A stretch of DNA of 64,000 nt. Origin: Streptomyces zagrosensis (lineage in GTDB: Bacteria > Actinomycetota > Actinomycetes > Streptomycetales > Streptomycetaceae). The stretch spans positions 62,001 through 126,000 of the forward strand of contig NZ_JACHJL010000007.1 of the NCBI RefSeq assembly GCF_014203645.1, in the 5' to 3' direction. The notes below the pieces were generated by a model. The model was not told the origin of the DNA, made no database searches, and saw only the letters and a list, made by a program, of their open reading frames with translations. The number at the start of each line of letters is the position of its first letter. Position 1 is the stretch's first letter. The translations under genes were made by a program, and so were the position numbers. Shown in pieces: positions 50,799-59,859 of this stretch.

Positions 50799-53186
50799 AT
50801 GGGCGTCACCCGTATCCCCACCAGCCTCACCCAAGGCAGCCACACCAAGGGCGCCATCGGCGAGTCCACGCTGCGCCCGGACGGCACGCTCAAGGTCACC
50901 GGCGACTTCGCGTACGCATCCGATCTCTGGCACGAGGACATGCTGTGGGGCTGCACGCTGCGCAGCCCGCACGCGTACGCGGAGATCCTGTCCATCGACG
51001 TCTCCCAGGCCCTGGCGACGGCCGGCGTCCACGCTGTCATGACCCATCAGGACCTGCCTGCCGGCACCCACTACGGCCTGGAGATCCGCGACCAACCGGT
51101 GCTGGCCGACGACGTCGTACGGTTCCACGGCGAACCGGTCGCCATCGTCGCCGCCGATCACCCGGAGACCGCACGCCGCGCCGCAGCCAAGATCGTGGTG
51201 GAGTACCGGGAACTGCCGCCGATCACCAACGAGGCCGCCGCGCTCGCCGCGGACGCCCCGGTGCTGCACCCGCACCGAACCGACTCCCACGCCGCACACG
51301 TGCCACACCCCAACATCTTGCACCGACAGCCCGTCACACGCGGCGACGTCGCAGCCGCCAGGGCCCGGGCCGACGTCGTGGTCAGCGGCGACTACGAGGT
51401 GGGCATGCAGGACCAGGCGTTCCTCGGCCCCGAGTCGGGCCTTGCGATGCCCGCAGAGGACGGCGGTGTGGACCTGTTCATCGCCACCCAGTGGCTCCAC
51501 TCCGACCTGCGGCAACTCGCGCCCGTCCTCGGGTTGCCCGAGGACAAGGTGCGGATGACACTCTCCGGCGTCGGCGGCGCGTTCGGCGGGCGCGAGGACC
51601 TGTCCATGCAGGCCCACGCCTGCCTGCTCGCACTGCGCACCGGCAAACCCGTCAAGATCGTCTACAACCGGTTCGAGTCGTTCTTCGGGCACGTCCACCG
51701 CCACCCGGCCAGGCTCCACTACGAGCACGGGGCCAGCCGGGACGGCATGATCCAGTACATGACGTGCCGCATCGTGCTCGACGGCGGCGCCTACGCCTCG
51801 GCTTCCCCGGCCGTCGTCGGCAACGCCGCCTCGCTCGGCGCTGGCCCGTACGCCATCGACAACGTCGAGACCGAGGCGCTCGCGCTCTACACCAACAACC
51901 CGCCCTGCGGCGCCATGCGCGGCTTCGGCGCGGTCCAGGCGTGCTTCGCCTACGAGTCACAGATGGACAAGCTCGCCGCCGAACTGGGCATGGACCCGGT
52001 CGAGTTCCGGCGACTCAACGCCATGACCCAGGGCACCAGACTGCCCACGGGCCAGGCGGTGGACTCCCCGGCACCGGTCGCCGAACTGCTGCGTCGTGTC
52101 AAGGCGATGCCCATGCCGCCCGAGCAGCAGTGGATCACCGCCGATGAGTCAGGCGAGTCCATCGACGTACGGGCGCTACCCGGCGGTCTGTCCAACACCA
52201 CGCACGGCGAGGGCGTGGTGCGCGGCGTCGGCTACGCGGTCGGCATCAAGAACGTCGGCTTCTCGGAGGGGTTCGACGACTACTCCACCGCCCGGGTGCG
52301 GCTCCAAGTGATCGGCGGCGAGCCGGTCGCCGCGGTGTACACCGCGATGGCCGAGGTCGGCCAGGGCGGCGTCACGGTGCACGCCCAGATTGCCCGTACC
52401 GAACTGGGCGTCACCCAGGTCACCATCCACCCCGCCGACACCCGCATCGGGTCCGCGGGCTCCACCTCCGCCTCCCGGCAGACCTACGTCACCGGCGGCG
52501 CGGTCCGTCACGCCTGCGAGCTCGTACGGGAGCGAGTGCTCGAACTCGGGCGCGTCCGGTTCGGCAGCTACCACCCGGCCTGGGCCACCGCCGAACTCCT
52601 CCTGGAGAGCGGCAAGGTGGTCACCGATGACGGCGAGGTGCTGGCCGACCTGGTGCATGTCATCGGGGACGAGAGCATCGACGTCGAGCGCGAATGGCGG
52701 CACCGCCCCACCGAGCCGCTCGACCCGCACACCGGCCAGGGCTTCGGCCATGTCCAATACATGTTCGCCGCACACCGCGCCGTGGTCGAGGTGGACACCG
52801 AACTCGGCCTGGTCAAGGTCATCGAACTGGCCTGCGCCCAGGACGTCGGCAAGGCGCTCAACCCCCTGTCGGTGCTCGGCCAGATCCAGGGCGGCACCAC
52901 CCAGGGCCTTGGGCTCGCCGTGATGGAGGAAATCGTGGTCGCGCCGGACGGGAAGGTGCGCAACCCGTCCTTCACGGACTACTTGATCCCCACCATCTTG
53001 GACACCCCGAGCATCCCGGCCGATGTGCTCGAACTCGCCGACCAGCACGCCCCGTATGGGCTGCGCGGTGTTGGCGAGGCGCCGACCCTCTCCGCCACAC
53101 CGGCCGTCGTCTCGGCGATCCGCGCGGCGACGGGCCTCGCGCTGACCCGGGTCCCGGTACGGCCGGAACACCTCACCGGAACCTGA
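50799..53186 (+). CDS. Xanthine dehydrogenase molybdopterin-binding subunit
   Basis: A 795-residue Mo subunit; ATG 50799 lies seven bases after gaaggggc (GTG 50793 overlapping the upstream stop is less well spaced). The first ~110 residues form the a/b hammerhead domain. Moco-binding loops are GVGGAFGGREDLSMQ near residue 250, CGAMRGFGAVQACFAYESQ near 370 and AGSTSASRQTYVTGGAV near 555. The catalytic Glu is in GLRGVGEAPTL near residue 755. It hydroxylates hypoxanthine and xanthine to urate. XdhC, needed to sulfurate the cofactor, is encoded downstream. Confidence 0.95.
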   Translation: MGVTRIPTSLTQGSHTKGAIGESTLRPDGTLKVTGDFAYASDLWHEDMLWGCTLRSPHAYAEILSIDVSQALATAGVHAVMTHQDLPAGTHYGLEIRDQPVLADDVVRFHGEPVAIVAADHPETARRAAAKIVVEYRELPPITNEAAALAADAPVLHPHRTDSHAAHVPHPNILHRQPVTRGDVAAARARADVVVSGDYEVGMQDQAFLGPESGLAMPAEDGGVDLFIATQWLHSDLRQLAPVLGLPEDKVRMTLSGVGGAFGGREDLSMQAHACLLALRTGKPVKIVYNRFESFFGHVHRHPARLHYEHGASRDGMIQYMTCRIVLDGGAYASASPAVVGNAASLGAGPYAIDNVETEALALYTNNPPCGAMRGFGAVQACFAYESQMDKLAAELGMDPVEFRRLNAMTQGTRLPTGQAVDSPAPVAELLRRVKAMPMPPEQQWITADESGESIDVRALPGGLSNTTHGEGVVRGVGYAVGIKNVGFSEGFDDYSTARVRLQVIGGEPVAAVYTAMAEVGQGGVTVHAQIARTELGVTQVTIHPADTRIGSAGSTSASRQTYVTGGAVRHACELVRERVLELGRVRFGSYHPAWATAELLLESGKVVTDDGEVLADLVHVIGDESIDVEREWRHRPTEPLDPHTGQGFGHVQYMFAAHRAVVEVDTELGLVKVIELACAQDVGKALNPLSVLGQIQGGTTQGLGLAVMEEIVVAPDGKVRNPSFTDYLIPTILDTPSIPADVLELADQHAPYGLRGVGEAPTLSATPAVVSAIRAATGLALTRVPVRPEHLTGT

Positions 53187-53615
53187 GCGCCCAGCGCACC
53201 GGGCGGCGTCCGGCGGGAACCGCGTACGGAACCTCCCGTCGTACGCACCCCCGACCGTACGCATCCCCGACCGTACGCATCCCCGACCCGTAGGCACCGC
53301 GGACCGCGCGACACCTCGGCCGTACCGCGGGTGCCCCATGAACCGCTGGAGACAGGCACCGTGACCCAGTCGCCAACAGAGCCACCGACCACGGCGCAGG
53401 ACGCATGGCGATGGCGTACCCCCTGACGTGGCCGCAGGCTATGGGCATGCGCATCAGCTACGGCGCGGTGATCACGCTCCTGGTCGTCACCGGGCTCCGC
53501 GGGGTGATCATGAACGCCAACCCGATAGAGAACTGGCTCGGCGCGAAGTAACACGCCCGCGCCGGCCGCCCGCTCGTACGCACCATCGAGGCAAACGCCA
53601 AGGGAGATGAACACC
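53187..53615. other. Intergenic region holding a permease remnant
   Basis: A 429-bp gap between the Mo subunit and XdhC genes. The first part (about 53225-53290) has four near-copies of an 11- to 12-bp cgtacgcatccccgac-type word in tandem. The rest is the purine-permease pseudogene listed separately. Confidence 0.5.
53361..53551 (+). pseudogene. Remnant of an AzgA/NCS2-type purine permease
   Basis: A GTG at 53361, with ggag nine bases upstream, opens a short frame (TQSPTEPPTTAQDAW) that stops at 53426. In another frame, from ATG 53405 to TAA 53551, 48 codons read PLTWPQAMGM, YGAVITLLVVTGLRGVIMNA and end NPIENWLGAK. The second piece matches the loop and membrane helix about a third of the way into AzgA-type nucleobase permeases. 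The start-like piece and this piece appear joined by a large deletion plus frame change, and the C-terminal two-thirds is missing. A purine permease is a natural member of this locus, so this is probably a lost uptake gene. Confidence 0.6.
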
Positions 53616-54911
53616 ATGCTGGACATCGCCGAGGAGCTCCACCGGTGGTGCGAGCGGGGGCTCGACTTCGCCGTCGCCACGGTGGTCGCCGTCAGCGGCA
53701 GCGCGCCCCGACTGCCCGGGGCCGCGCTCGCCGTGGACAGCCGGGGCGAGGCGGTCGGGTCGGTCTCTGGCGGGTGTGTGGAGGGGGCGGTATACGAGAT
53801 GTGCGAGCGGGCCCTACACAGCGGCGAGAGCGCCGTCGAACGCTTCGGCTACAGCGACGAGGACGCCTTCGCCGTGGGCCTCACCTGCGGCGGTGTGATC
53901 GACATCCTGGTCACACCGGTGTTCCACGGCACCGGGCCGAAGAGCGCTGCGACCGCACCCTCGCCGGCCGGCGCTCCGCAGGCGGGTGCCTGCGCCGGCA
54001 CTCCGCAAACACTCACCGAAGCGCTGGCCGTCGCCGCTCGCGGGCAGGCGGCGGCGGTCGCGCGGGTTGTCGCGGGCCCGGCCGACCTCATCGGCGGGGC
54101 CCTCCTCGTCCGACCCGGTGGCCAGTACACCGGCTCGCTCGGCGGCCACCTCGAACTCGACCGGACCGCAGCCTCCGAAACGGCCGCCCTACTCGACGCC
54201 GGCCGCACCGGCACCCGCACCCTCAGTGCGGCGGGCACCCGGTGCGGGCAGCCGGTCACCCTGCTGGTCGAGTCCAGTGTGCCGCCACCCCGCATGATCG
54301 TCTTCGGCGCCATCGACTTCGCGAGCGCGCTGACACGGGTCGGCAAGTTCCTCGGCTATCACGTGACGGTGTGCGACGCCCGCCCGGTCTTCGCCACCGC
54401 ACGTCGCTTCCCGGACGCCGACGAGATCGTCATCGAATGGCCACACCGCTATCTGGACGCGCAGACGGAACGTACGGCTGAGCCGGTGACGGAGGCCGGG
54501 GCCGGGCCTGGGGCCGGGGCCGGGGCCGGGGCGCGGGAGTGTGGCCAGGGAATCGACGCCCGCACGGTGCTGTGCGTACTCACTCACGACGCCAAGTTCG
54601 ACATCCCGCTGCTGGAACGCGCGCTACGGCTACCGGTCGGCTACGTCGGGGCCATGGGCTCGCGACGCACCCACCTGGATCGCCTGGACCGGCTGCGCGA
54701 AGCCGGTCTGACCGAGCGTGAACTGACCCGGCTACGTTCCCCGATCGGCCTGGACCTCGGTGCCCGCACGCCCGAGGAGACGGCCCTGTCCATCGCGGCC
54801 GAGATCGTGGCCAACCGCCGCGGCGGCAGCGGCATCCCGCTCACCGGCGCGCACACCCCGATCCACCACGACCCATCGGTACGCAGCGGGCGCCTCGGCT
54901 CGCTGGCCTGA
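53616..54911 (+). CDS. xdhC: XdhC-family molybdenum cofactor chaperone
   Basis: A 431-residue XdhC/CoxI protein. Agggag ends nine bases before ATG 53616; an ATG at 53607 sits on the SD. The N-terminal XdhC domain holds VVAVSGSAPRLPGAALAVD, SVSGGCVEGAVYE and GLTCGGVIDIL, the last Cys being the conserved one. The C-terminal Rossmann domain is MIVFGAIDFASALTRVGKFL to GYVGAMGSRRTHLDR. A Gly/Ala-rich tract from gggccg-type DNA repeats (about 54495-54535) inserts GAGPGAGAGAGA into it. It binds Mo cofactor and supports its sulfuration and insertion into xanthine dehydrogenase. Confidence 0.94.
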   Translation: MLDIAEELHRWCERGLDFAVATVVAVSGSAPRLPGAALAVDSRGEAVGSVSGGCVEGAVYEMCERALHSGESAVERFGYSDEDAFAVGLTCGGVIDILVTPVFHGTGPKSAATAPSPAGAPQAGACAGTPQTLTEALAVAARGQAAAVARVVAGPADLIGGALLVRPGGQYTGSLGGHLELDRTAASETAALLDAGRTGTRTLSAAGTRCGQPVTLLVESSVPPPRMIVFGAIDFASALTRVGKFLGYHVTVCDARPVFATARRFPDADEIVIEWPHRYLDAQTERTAEPVTEAGAGPGAGAGAGARECGQGIDARTVLCVLTHDAKFDIPLLERALRLPVGYVGAMGSRRTHLDRLDRLREAGLTERELTRLRSPIGLDLGARTPEETALSIAAEIVANRRGGSGIPLTGAHTPIHHDPSVRSGRLGSLA

Positions 54912-54925
54912 CCGGACAGGCCAGC

Positions 54926-54969
54926 GCCGGGCCGGGGCGCGCCACACAGGCGTGACGCCCCGACCCGGC
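54926..54969. terminator. Strong hairpin between convergent genes
   Basis: The 14-base arms gccgggccggggcg (54926-54939) and cgccccgacccggc (54956-54969) pair with a single mismatch. The loop itself contains a small CGCC/GGCG helix. It lies between the stops of xdhC and the SRPBCC gene and should terminate both. Confidence 0.65.
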
Positions 54970-55011
54970 GATCTCCTCCCCACCCCGGTCTTCAGCGGCC
55001 TCACGGCCGGC

Positions 55012-56196
55012 TCAGCGACGGGCCCCGGCGCTCTCCCGCACGTCCTGCGGGTCACGGTCTTCTGGGTCGGCCTCGTCCCCGTACTCGTCATCCGCGAGAT
55101 CGTCGGCGTCGGCGTCGGCGTCGGCGTCCTCGCCCTCAAGCTCCGCGTGCGGGTCGGCGCCGACTTCGTCGTCCTCGTACTCGTCGTCGGCCTCGTCCTT
55201 GTAGGCACCCTCGCCCTGTTCGCCGCCGTCGAGGTCCTCGGGATCGGAGTCAGCGTCGCCGTCCTCGTCGTCCGCGGAGTCGTCCGCGTCCGCTCGGGCG
55301 TCGCGCTCGTCCGGGTCCTCGTGTCCGCCGCGGGGCTGCGATTCCTCTTCCTCCACGGCCTCCTCGTGGCTTTGGACGACCTCGCCATCCTCGACGGTGC
55401 CGCGCCAGCCATCCGTTGCCTCGCCGCGCGTCATGATGAAGGCGCGGTAGAGCTTGAGGTCGAGACGGGCCCGGCGGCCCTGTGCGCGCCAGAGGTTGCC
55501 GGTCTTCTCGAACAGGCCCTTGGGGAAGTATTCGAGGACCAGCAGCACCCGGGTGAGGTCGTCGGTGATGGGGTGGAAGGTCACCACACCCTTGACGGTT
55601 CCCTTGGCGCCCTCGGTGGTCCAGGTGATCCGCTGGTCCGGCACCTGCTCGGTGACGTTCGCCCGCAGACTACGGGTGGACTTGGCCACCTTCACCTTCC
55701 AGTTGCTGGTGGTGTCGTCCGTCTTCTCGACGCTGACGACGCCCTTGGCGAAGCGGCTGAACTCCTGGAACTGCGTCCACTGGTCGTACGCCTCGCGCAC
55801 CGGCACACCCACGTCGATGTCCTCGACGATCACCACGCGCTTGGACGTACCACTGCCCCCAGGGCGGCCCTTGCCCTTGGCCTTACCGAATACGCTCTTG
55901 ACCTTGTCCTTCACGGTCTCCCCGAGCTGCGACGCACCCGCGGACAGCGCTGCACGCGCCGGCGACTTGCCTTCGCTGAGCGCCTCACCGCCCTTGGCCA
56001 GCCCCTTGGTGAGGGCGCCGGCGCCCTGGCCGGGCTCGCCCAGACTGCTGACGCGTTGGCTCAGCCGGTCGCCGAGGGCGGATACGGCGTGTTCGGTACG
56101 GGCCTGGAGGTAGTTCCGCAGCTCCTCCTTGAGGTGCTCGGCGGCCGGGCTGCGGGTCACCTGGTCCTTGACGTTGTTGCCCTGTGCCTCAGCCAC
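55012..56196 (-). CDS. SRPBCC-fold protein with acidic tail (gas-vesicle GvpZ-like)
   Basis: A 394-residue protein with GTG 56196 five bases after ggggagg. Residues about 1-115 are helical and basic (SPAAEHLKEELRNYLQARTE, KGGEALSEGKSPARAAL). Residues about 120-265 are an SRPBCC/cyclase-dehydrase domain (VIVEDIDVGVPVREAYDQWT to VLLVLEYFPKGLFEKTGNLW), able to bind a lipid-like ligand. The last ~115 residues are nearly all Asp/Glu with Ala and Gly. The architecture up to the tail matches proteins encoded in Streptomyces gas-vesicle clusters, but no gas-vesicle structural gene is in this window. Function unknown. Confidence 0.85.
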   Translation of the reverse strand: MAEAQGNNVKDQVTRSPAAEHLKEELRNYLQARTEHAVSALGDRLSQRVSSLGEPGQGAGALTKGLAKGGEALSEGKSPARAALSAGASQLGETVKDKVKSVFGKAKGKGRPGGSGTSKRVVIVEDIDVGVPVREAYDQWTQFQEFSRFAKGVVSVEKTDDTTSNWKVKVAKSTRSLRANVTEQVPDQRITWTTEGAKGTVKGVVTFHPITDDLTRVLLVLEYFPKGLFEKTGNLWRAQGRRARLDLKLYRAFIMTRGEATDGWRGTVEDGEVVQSHEEAVEEEESQPRGGHEDPDERDARADADDSADDEDGDADSDPEDLDGGEQGEGAYKDEADDEYEDDEVGADPHAELEGEDADADADADDLADDEYGDEADPEDRDPQDVRESAGARR

Positions 56197-56839
56197 GGCC
56201 ACCTCCCCGCTCGCTGGTCTTCCGCGGCGTCCTGGCGGTCTTCTTCCGCGTGTCCGACGTCTTCTCGCGAGCGGCGGAAGCGGTCTTTCGCGCGCTACCG
56301 GACGCCGTTTTCTTGGCGGTTCGGGGCGTCCGGGAGGCACGGGCCGACGCGCCGGAGGTCTGACGGGGGGCCTTCGTCCTCTTCTCCCGCGCGCCGCCCG
56401 CGCTCGGCTGCTCGTCCGCCGGTTCGTCGGCCTCGCCAGACTCTTCCGACTCTTCGGCTGCCTCCGGCTCATCGCGCTCGTCCGCGTCATCACGGGCGTC
56501 ACCGTCGCGGGCGTCGTCGCGGGCCGTATCGTCATCGTCGCGCTGGCCGTCGAGGTCCAGCGTCCGTTCGTGCAGGGAGTCCGCCATGCTCGTCATGCGC
56601 CGAGTCAGCGCGGAGGTGGCCGCCGACTTTGTGGCATCCACCAGTTCCCCACGGACCTGCTCGTTGAGCGAGGAGAGCACCGGAGACTTGGCGGCCAACT
56701 CGGCGAGCTGCTTGGGATTGGTGCCCAGCTTCTTACCCGCCAGGAACATGCCCAGGCCGAGCGCCAGTTTCGCCTTCTTTGTACGCCCCAGGGCGTAGCC
56801 CCCGACGAGGGCCACACCTATCTTGGCGTTGTTGATCAT
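56189..56839 (-). CDS. Membrane-associated protein with acidic middle and basic tail
   Basis: A 216-residue protein overlapping the SRPBCC gene by eight bases. The N-terminus (NNAKIGVALVGGYALGRTKK then LALGLGMFLAGKKLG) has two short hydrophobic segments, and LNEQVRGELVDATKSAATSA is a conserved helix. Residues about 98-140 are Asp/Glu-rich; residues about 145-216 are Lys/Arg/Ala/Thr-rich like a histone H1 tail (TAKKTASGSARKTASAAREK). I recall GvpY-like proteins with the same first ~95 residues beside the GvpZ-like SRPBCC gene. The role is unknown. Confidence 0.8.
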   Translation of the reverse strand: MINNAKIGVALVGGYALGRTKKAKLALGLGMFLAGKKLGTNPKQLAELAAKSPVLSSLNEQVRGELVDATKSAATSALTRRMTSMADSLHERTLDLDGQRDDDDTARDDARDGDARDDADERDEPEAAEESEESGEADEPADEQPSAGGAREKRTKAPRQTSGASARASRTPRTAKKTASGSARKTASAAREKTSDTRKKTARTPRKTSERGGGRG

Positions 56840-57352
56840 CTCTGCTGCACCTCATTCTCCCGCGCTCAGAAGCGGGTTCGCGAACACCGCTGTCGGTCTT
56901 CGGCCGGGCCGAGGAGGCGAGTGCCCCGGGCGCGGGGACCTATGCGTGCGCCTCGAATCGCGCCGGGGCGCGGGGGCGGCGGGGGTACCGATAGGGCTGC
57001 GGCTTGGCCGGCCGCAGGTTCCCCTTTGGTAGGGAGGCGGTCGGAGCGCGTATCCCGGCATCCGTGCTGCTCACGGTCAAAGGCGGGTCGGTGCTGCACG
57101 CTGACGACCCGATGGGAGGGCGCTGGTTCCCTGCCGGGCCAGCGATTCAGGTGGTCCAGCGGGCCTTCGCACGGTTGGGCGCCCGCGTCTTCGCGTGATG
57201 GTGACTGATTGCCCGACCTGAAAGGGCCCCGGGCCCCGGGCCCCGAGGCCCCCGCGCTCAAGGCGCCGGCGCCCGCCCCATCCGGCCGCGCCCCCGCACA
57301 CGGCCGCGCCCCCTGACGCGCCCGTGTGCGCTCCGGGCTTGCCCGTTACCCG
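56840..57352. other. Intergenic region, no convincing gene
   Basis: This 513-bp gap lies upstream of the GvpY-like gene and downstream of phoD. A 64-codon forward frame (57004-57198) reads protein-like in part (SVLLTVKGGSVLHADD) but has no SD and no family I recognise. Around 57225-57245 there is a self-complementary run of gggccccgggcccc, a possible terminator for some transcript. Confidence 0.35.
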
Positions 57353-58909
57353 CTACCGGTCCCTGCGGTACTGCGCCGCCGACCCCTTCGTGCCCTTGTC
57401 CTCGTACGCGCCCGCCGTGCCGCGGTCCACGTGGAAGGTGGTGAGGGTGGTGACGGGGGCGACCGGGTCGCGGCGGTCGGCGATGACGCGCATGTGGGTG
57501 CTCCAGCGCTTGGGTGTGACCTCGTGGATGTCGTAGCCGTAGCGGTTGCCCTCGAAATACTGGAGGTGGGGGTTGGCGGCGCCCATGAGCGGGCCGTTGG
57601 TCTTGTTCCACTCTGCGCTGTAGGCACCCGATGTGACGGAGTGGGCCGTGAACTCGGTGCCGATGACCGGGGACGAGGTGTCGTCGTAGTCGGGCCTGAT
57701 GTCATCGACGAAGGCCGAGTGCCAGTCGCCGGTGATCACCACGAGGTCCTCAAGTCCGGCGTCGTGCACCCGCGTCAGCACCTCCTTGCGTTCGGTGAGG
57801 AAGCCGTCCCACTGGTCGGTGAACATATAGCCGCCGCCCGGCCTGCCGCGGAGTTGGCTGAGCATGATCGAGTTGGCCCAGCAGTGCCAGGCGTCTCCGG
57901 CGTTGCCCAGGCCGCGTCCCAGCCACTCCTTTTGTTGGGCGCCCAGGATGGTGCCGTCCGGCAGGTTCTGTGCGGAACGGTAGGAGCGCAGGTCGAGAAT
58001 GGTCAGCTCCAGCAGGTCGCCCCAGCGCCGCAGCCGGTGGATCTCCGGGTCCGGCAGCGCCGAGTTGCCGGCGTCACGGTGGGGCATGTGCTCGTACCAG
58101 GCCTGGTACGCGGCGGCTCGCCGCTGCATGAACGGCGCCCCGCCACCGGTGCCGCTGTAGTCGTTGACCACCTCGTGGTCGTCCCAGGTCAAAAACCACG
58201 GATGGGCGGCGTGCGCCTCGCGCAGCGACGCATCGCCCTTGTACAGCGCGTGCCGTACGCGGTAGTCGGCGAGGGTGAGCACCTCGGGCGCGTTGTGGTC
58301 GCGCACATGGTCGCCGCCGACTGGGCCGTGCTCGTAGATGTAGTCGCCCAGGTGCATCACGAAGTCCACGTTCTCGCGGGCGATGCCCCGATGTGCCGCG
58401 TAGAAGCCGTCGTGGAACGCCTGGCAGTTGGCGGCGGCGAAGCGGACCTTCGAGACGCGGCCAGTTGGCGCGGTCTTGGTGCGGCCGACTCGGCTGCGCT
58501 TGCCAAGGGCCCGGAAGCCGTACCAGTAATGGCGCCCCGGGCGCAGGCCGTGAACGGGCACGTGCACGCTGTGGCCGAGGGTGGCCGACGCCGCGACGGT
58601 GCCGCTCGCCACCACTCGCCGCAGCTCGCGGTCCTGCGCTACGACCCAGTGGACTTCGACGATTTCCGGGAGCTTTTGTTCGGCGGCCAGCGGCTCGGGC
58701 GCGAGTCGGGTCCACAGCACGACGCTGTGCGGCTGCGGGTCACCCGATGCGACGCCGAGGGTGAACGGGGCCGGGTCGTAGTCCGCGCCCAGTGCCTCGG
58801 CGGCCTCCCGGGCCTGGGCGGGCGAGAGTCCGGCGCTGAGCGGCCAGACGACGTTGAGGGCGCCGGCGGCGGCAGCCGCCTTGAGCAGGTCACGGCGGTT
58901 GAGGTTCAC
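57353..58909 (-). CDS. phoD: PhoD-family alkaline phosphatase
   Basis: A 518-residue secreted phosphodiesterase/phosphatase. GTG 58909 has ggagg six bases upstream and overlaps the stop of the upstream gene (GTGA). The N-terminus carries a Tat signal (NRRDLLKAAAAAGAL). The PhoD N-terminal domain is recognisable by FTLGVASGDPQPHSVVLWTR; the metallophosphatase core has AANCQAFHDGFYAAH, MHLGDYIYEHG, LTWDDHEVVNDY and VITGDWHSAFVDD. Family members bind Fe3+ and Ca2+ and release phosphate from phosphodiesters such as teichoic acids. Phosphate control is usual for the family, but no PHO box was identified here. Confidence 0.94.
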   Translation of the reverse strand: MNLNRRDLLKAAAAAGALNVVWPLSAGLSPAQAREAAEALGADYDPAPFTLGVASGDPQPHSVVLWTRLAPEPLAAEQKLPEIVEVHWVVAQDRELRRVVASGTVAASATLGHSVHVPVHGLRPGRHYWYGFRALGKRSRVGRTKTAPTGRVSKVRFAAANCQAFHDGFYAAHRGIARENVDFVMHLGDYIYEHGPVGGDHVRDHNAPEVLTLADYRVRHALYKGDASLREAHAAHPWFLTWDDHEVVNDYSGTGGGAPFMQRRAAAYQAWYEHMPHRDAGNSALPDPEIHRLRRWGDLLELTILDLRSYRSAQNLPDGTILGAQQKEWLGRGLGNAGDAWHCWANSIMLSQLRGRPGGGYMFTDQWDGFLTERKEVLTRVHDAGLEDLVVITGDWHSAFVDDIRPDYDDTSSPVIGTEFTAHSVTSGAYSAEWNKTNGPLMGAANPHLQYFEGNRYGYDIHEVTPKRWSTHMRVIADRRDPVAPVTTLTTFHVDRGTAGAYEDKGTKGSAAQYRRDR

Positions 58910-59487
58910 GCCCGGCCTCCACGGTGATGGGTGAGGGTGAGGGACAGGGCGTCGGCGTAGCCGTCGTTGGAGGTGCCACCGCCGGAGCGGGTGAAGACGA
59001 GCAGGAGCCGCGCCGTACGTGACCTGGGTGGCACCGTGCCCGTGCTCGTACGCTCCACCAGGCCCGTACGGTTTTCGCGTTCGCCCGCGGCCACGGGGCC
59101 GAGTACGGCGAGGGCGAGCGGCGTCCCGTGGGCGTCGCGGAACTCGACGGAGAAGCGGGCACCGTCCTGCTGCCCCGCATAGCCGCCTAGCCAGGCGGCG
59201 GCGGTGAAGCGCACGGCACATTGATCGACCGCACGCCGCCCGGTGCGACCGTGTCTGGGCAGCCTGACGTCTTGGACCAGTGCCGTACGCGGGGAGTTGC
59301 CGCCGGAGAAGAACCGGCTGCCGCGTCTGGCGGGCCCGGGGTCGGCCGGCGAGGGGTAGCCGCCGCCGATGTCGTAGCCGATGAGCGCGGGCGCTCCCTG
59401 CGTGACGGCCCAACCGGTTACCGATGCGACCGGCTCGACATTGCCGCCGGGCCCCGCCTCGGCATCGCCATTGACCACCAGGTTCAT
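58906..59487 (-). CDS. Small carbohydrate-binding-like protein coupled to PhoD
   Basis: A 193-residue protein; ggagg lies five bases before ATG 59487. It has no signal peptide. The sequence opens LVVNGDAEAGPG and has the strand pattern of a galactose-binding-like jelly roll (TGWAVTQGAPALIGYDIGGG, FTAAAWLGGYAGQQDGARFS, LLLVFTRSGGGTSNDGYADA). Proteins beginning VVNGDAE are often carbohydrate-binding modules. Its stop overlaps the phoD start, which suggests the two act together; lacking its own signal, it could be carried by Tat with PhoD. That is speculation. Confidence 0.8.
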   Translation of the reverse strand: MNLVVNGDAEAGPGGNVEPVASVTGWAVTQGAPALIGYDIGGGYPSPADPGPARRGSRFFSGGNSPRTALVQDVRLPRHGRTGRRAVDQCAVRFTAAAWLGGYAGQQDGARFSVEFRDAHGTPLALAVLGPVAAGERENRTGLVERTSTGTVPPRSRTARLLLVFTRSGGGTSNDGYADALSLTLTHHRGGRA

Positions 59488-59859
59488 CCGCGCCTCCAGG
59501 TGCTGAGGTGACGCGGGTGCGTCACGCGCCAGGCATCCCACCAGGGGCGCATGAACGGCGGGCGGCCTGCGGCGGAACGGGCCATGGCCGCACCTCGGGG
59601 CGCCGGATGGACTTCTTCCGTTTCCCGTCTGGGCAGGTCAGCCCACCGCCAGGGCTGTCAGCGCGGTTGGCTCGCGGAGAAATACGAGGCAGCAGCATGG
59701 GCGCATGTGCGAGCCTTCGTCTCTCAGACGCCGACCGGGTGGCCCCAGTAACCGTTGATGACGCCCCCACACACCCCGCGCCCCGCCCCCGCCCCCGCGG
59801 GACGCCGGCTGCGGACGCGCAGGTAGGCTCGCCTGTCGGTGCTGGCTAAGGGGGCGGCG
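59488..59859. other. Divergent promoter region, PhoD pair/kinase cluster
   Basis: A 372-bp gap between divergent genes. Frames on either strand look random. No PHO-box-like direct repeats or promoter hexamers were recognised with confidence. Confidence 0.3.

Noticed and set aside
50180..52147. A 655-codon forward frame across the xanthine dehydrogenase 2Fe-2S and Mo subunit genes
   Set aside because: It is out of frame with two unmistakable enzyme genes and is low-complexity Arg/His/Pro sequence.
57004..57198. A 64-codon forward frame between phoD and the GvpY-like gene
   Set aside because: There is no SD and no family; parts look protein-like, but support is too weak for a gene call.
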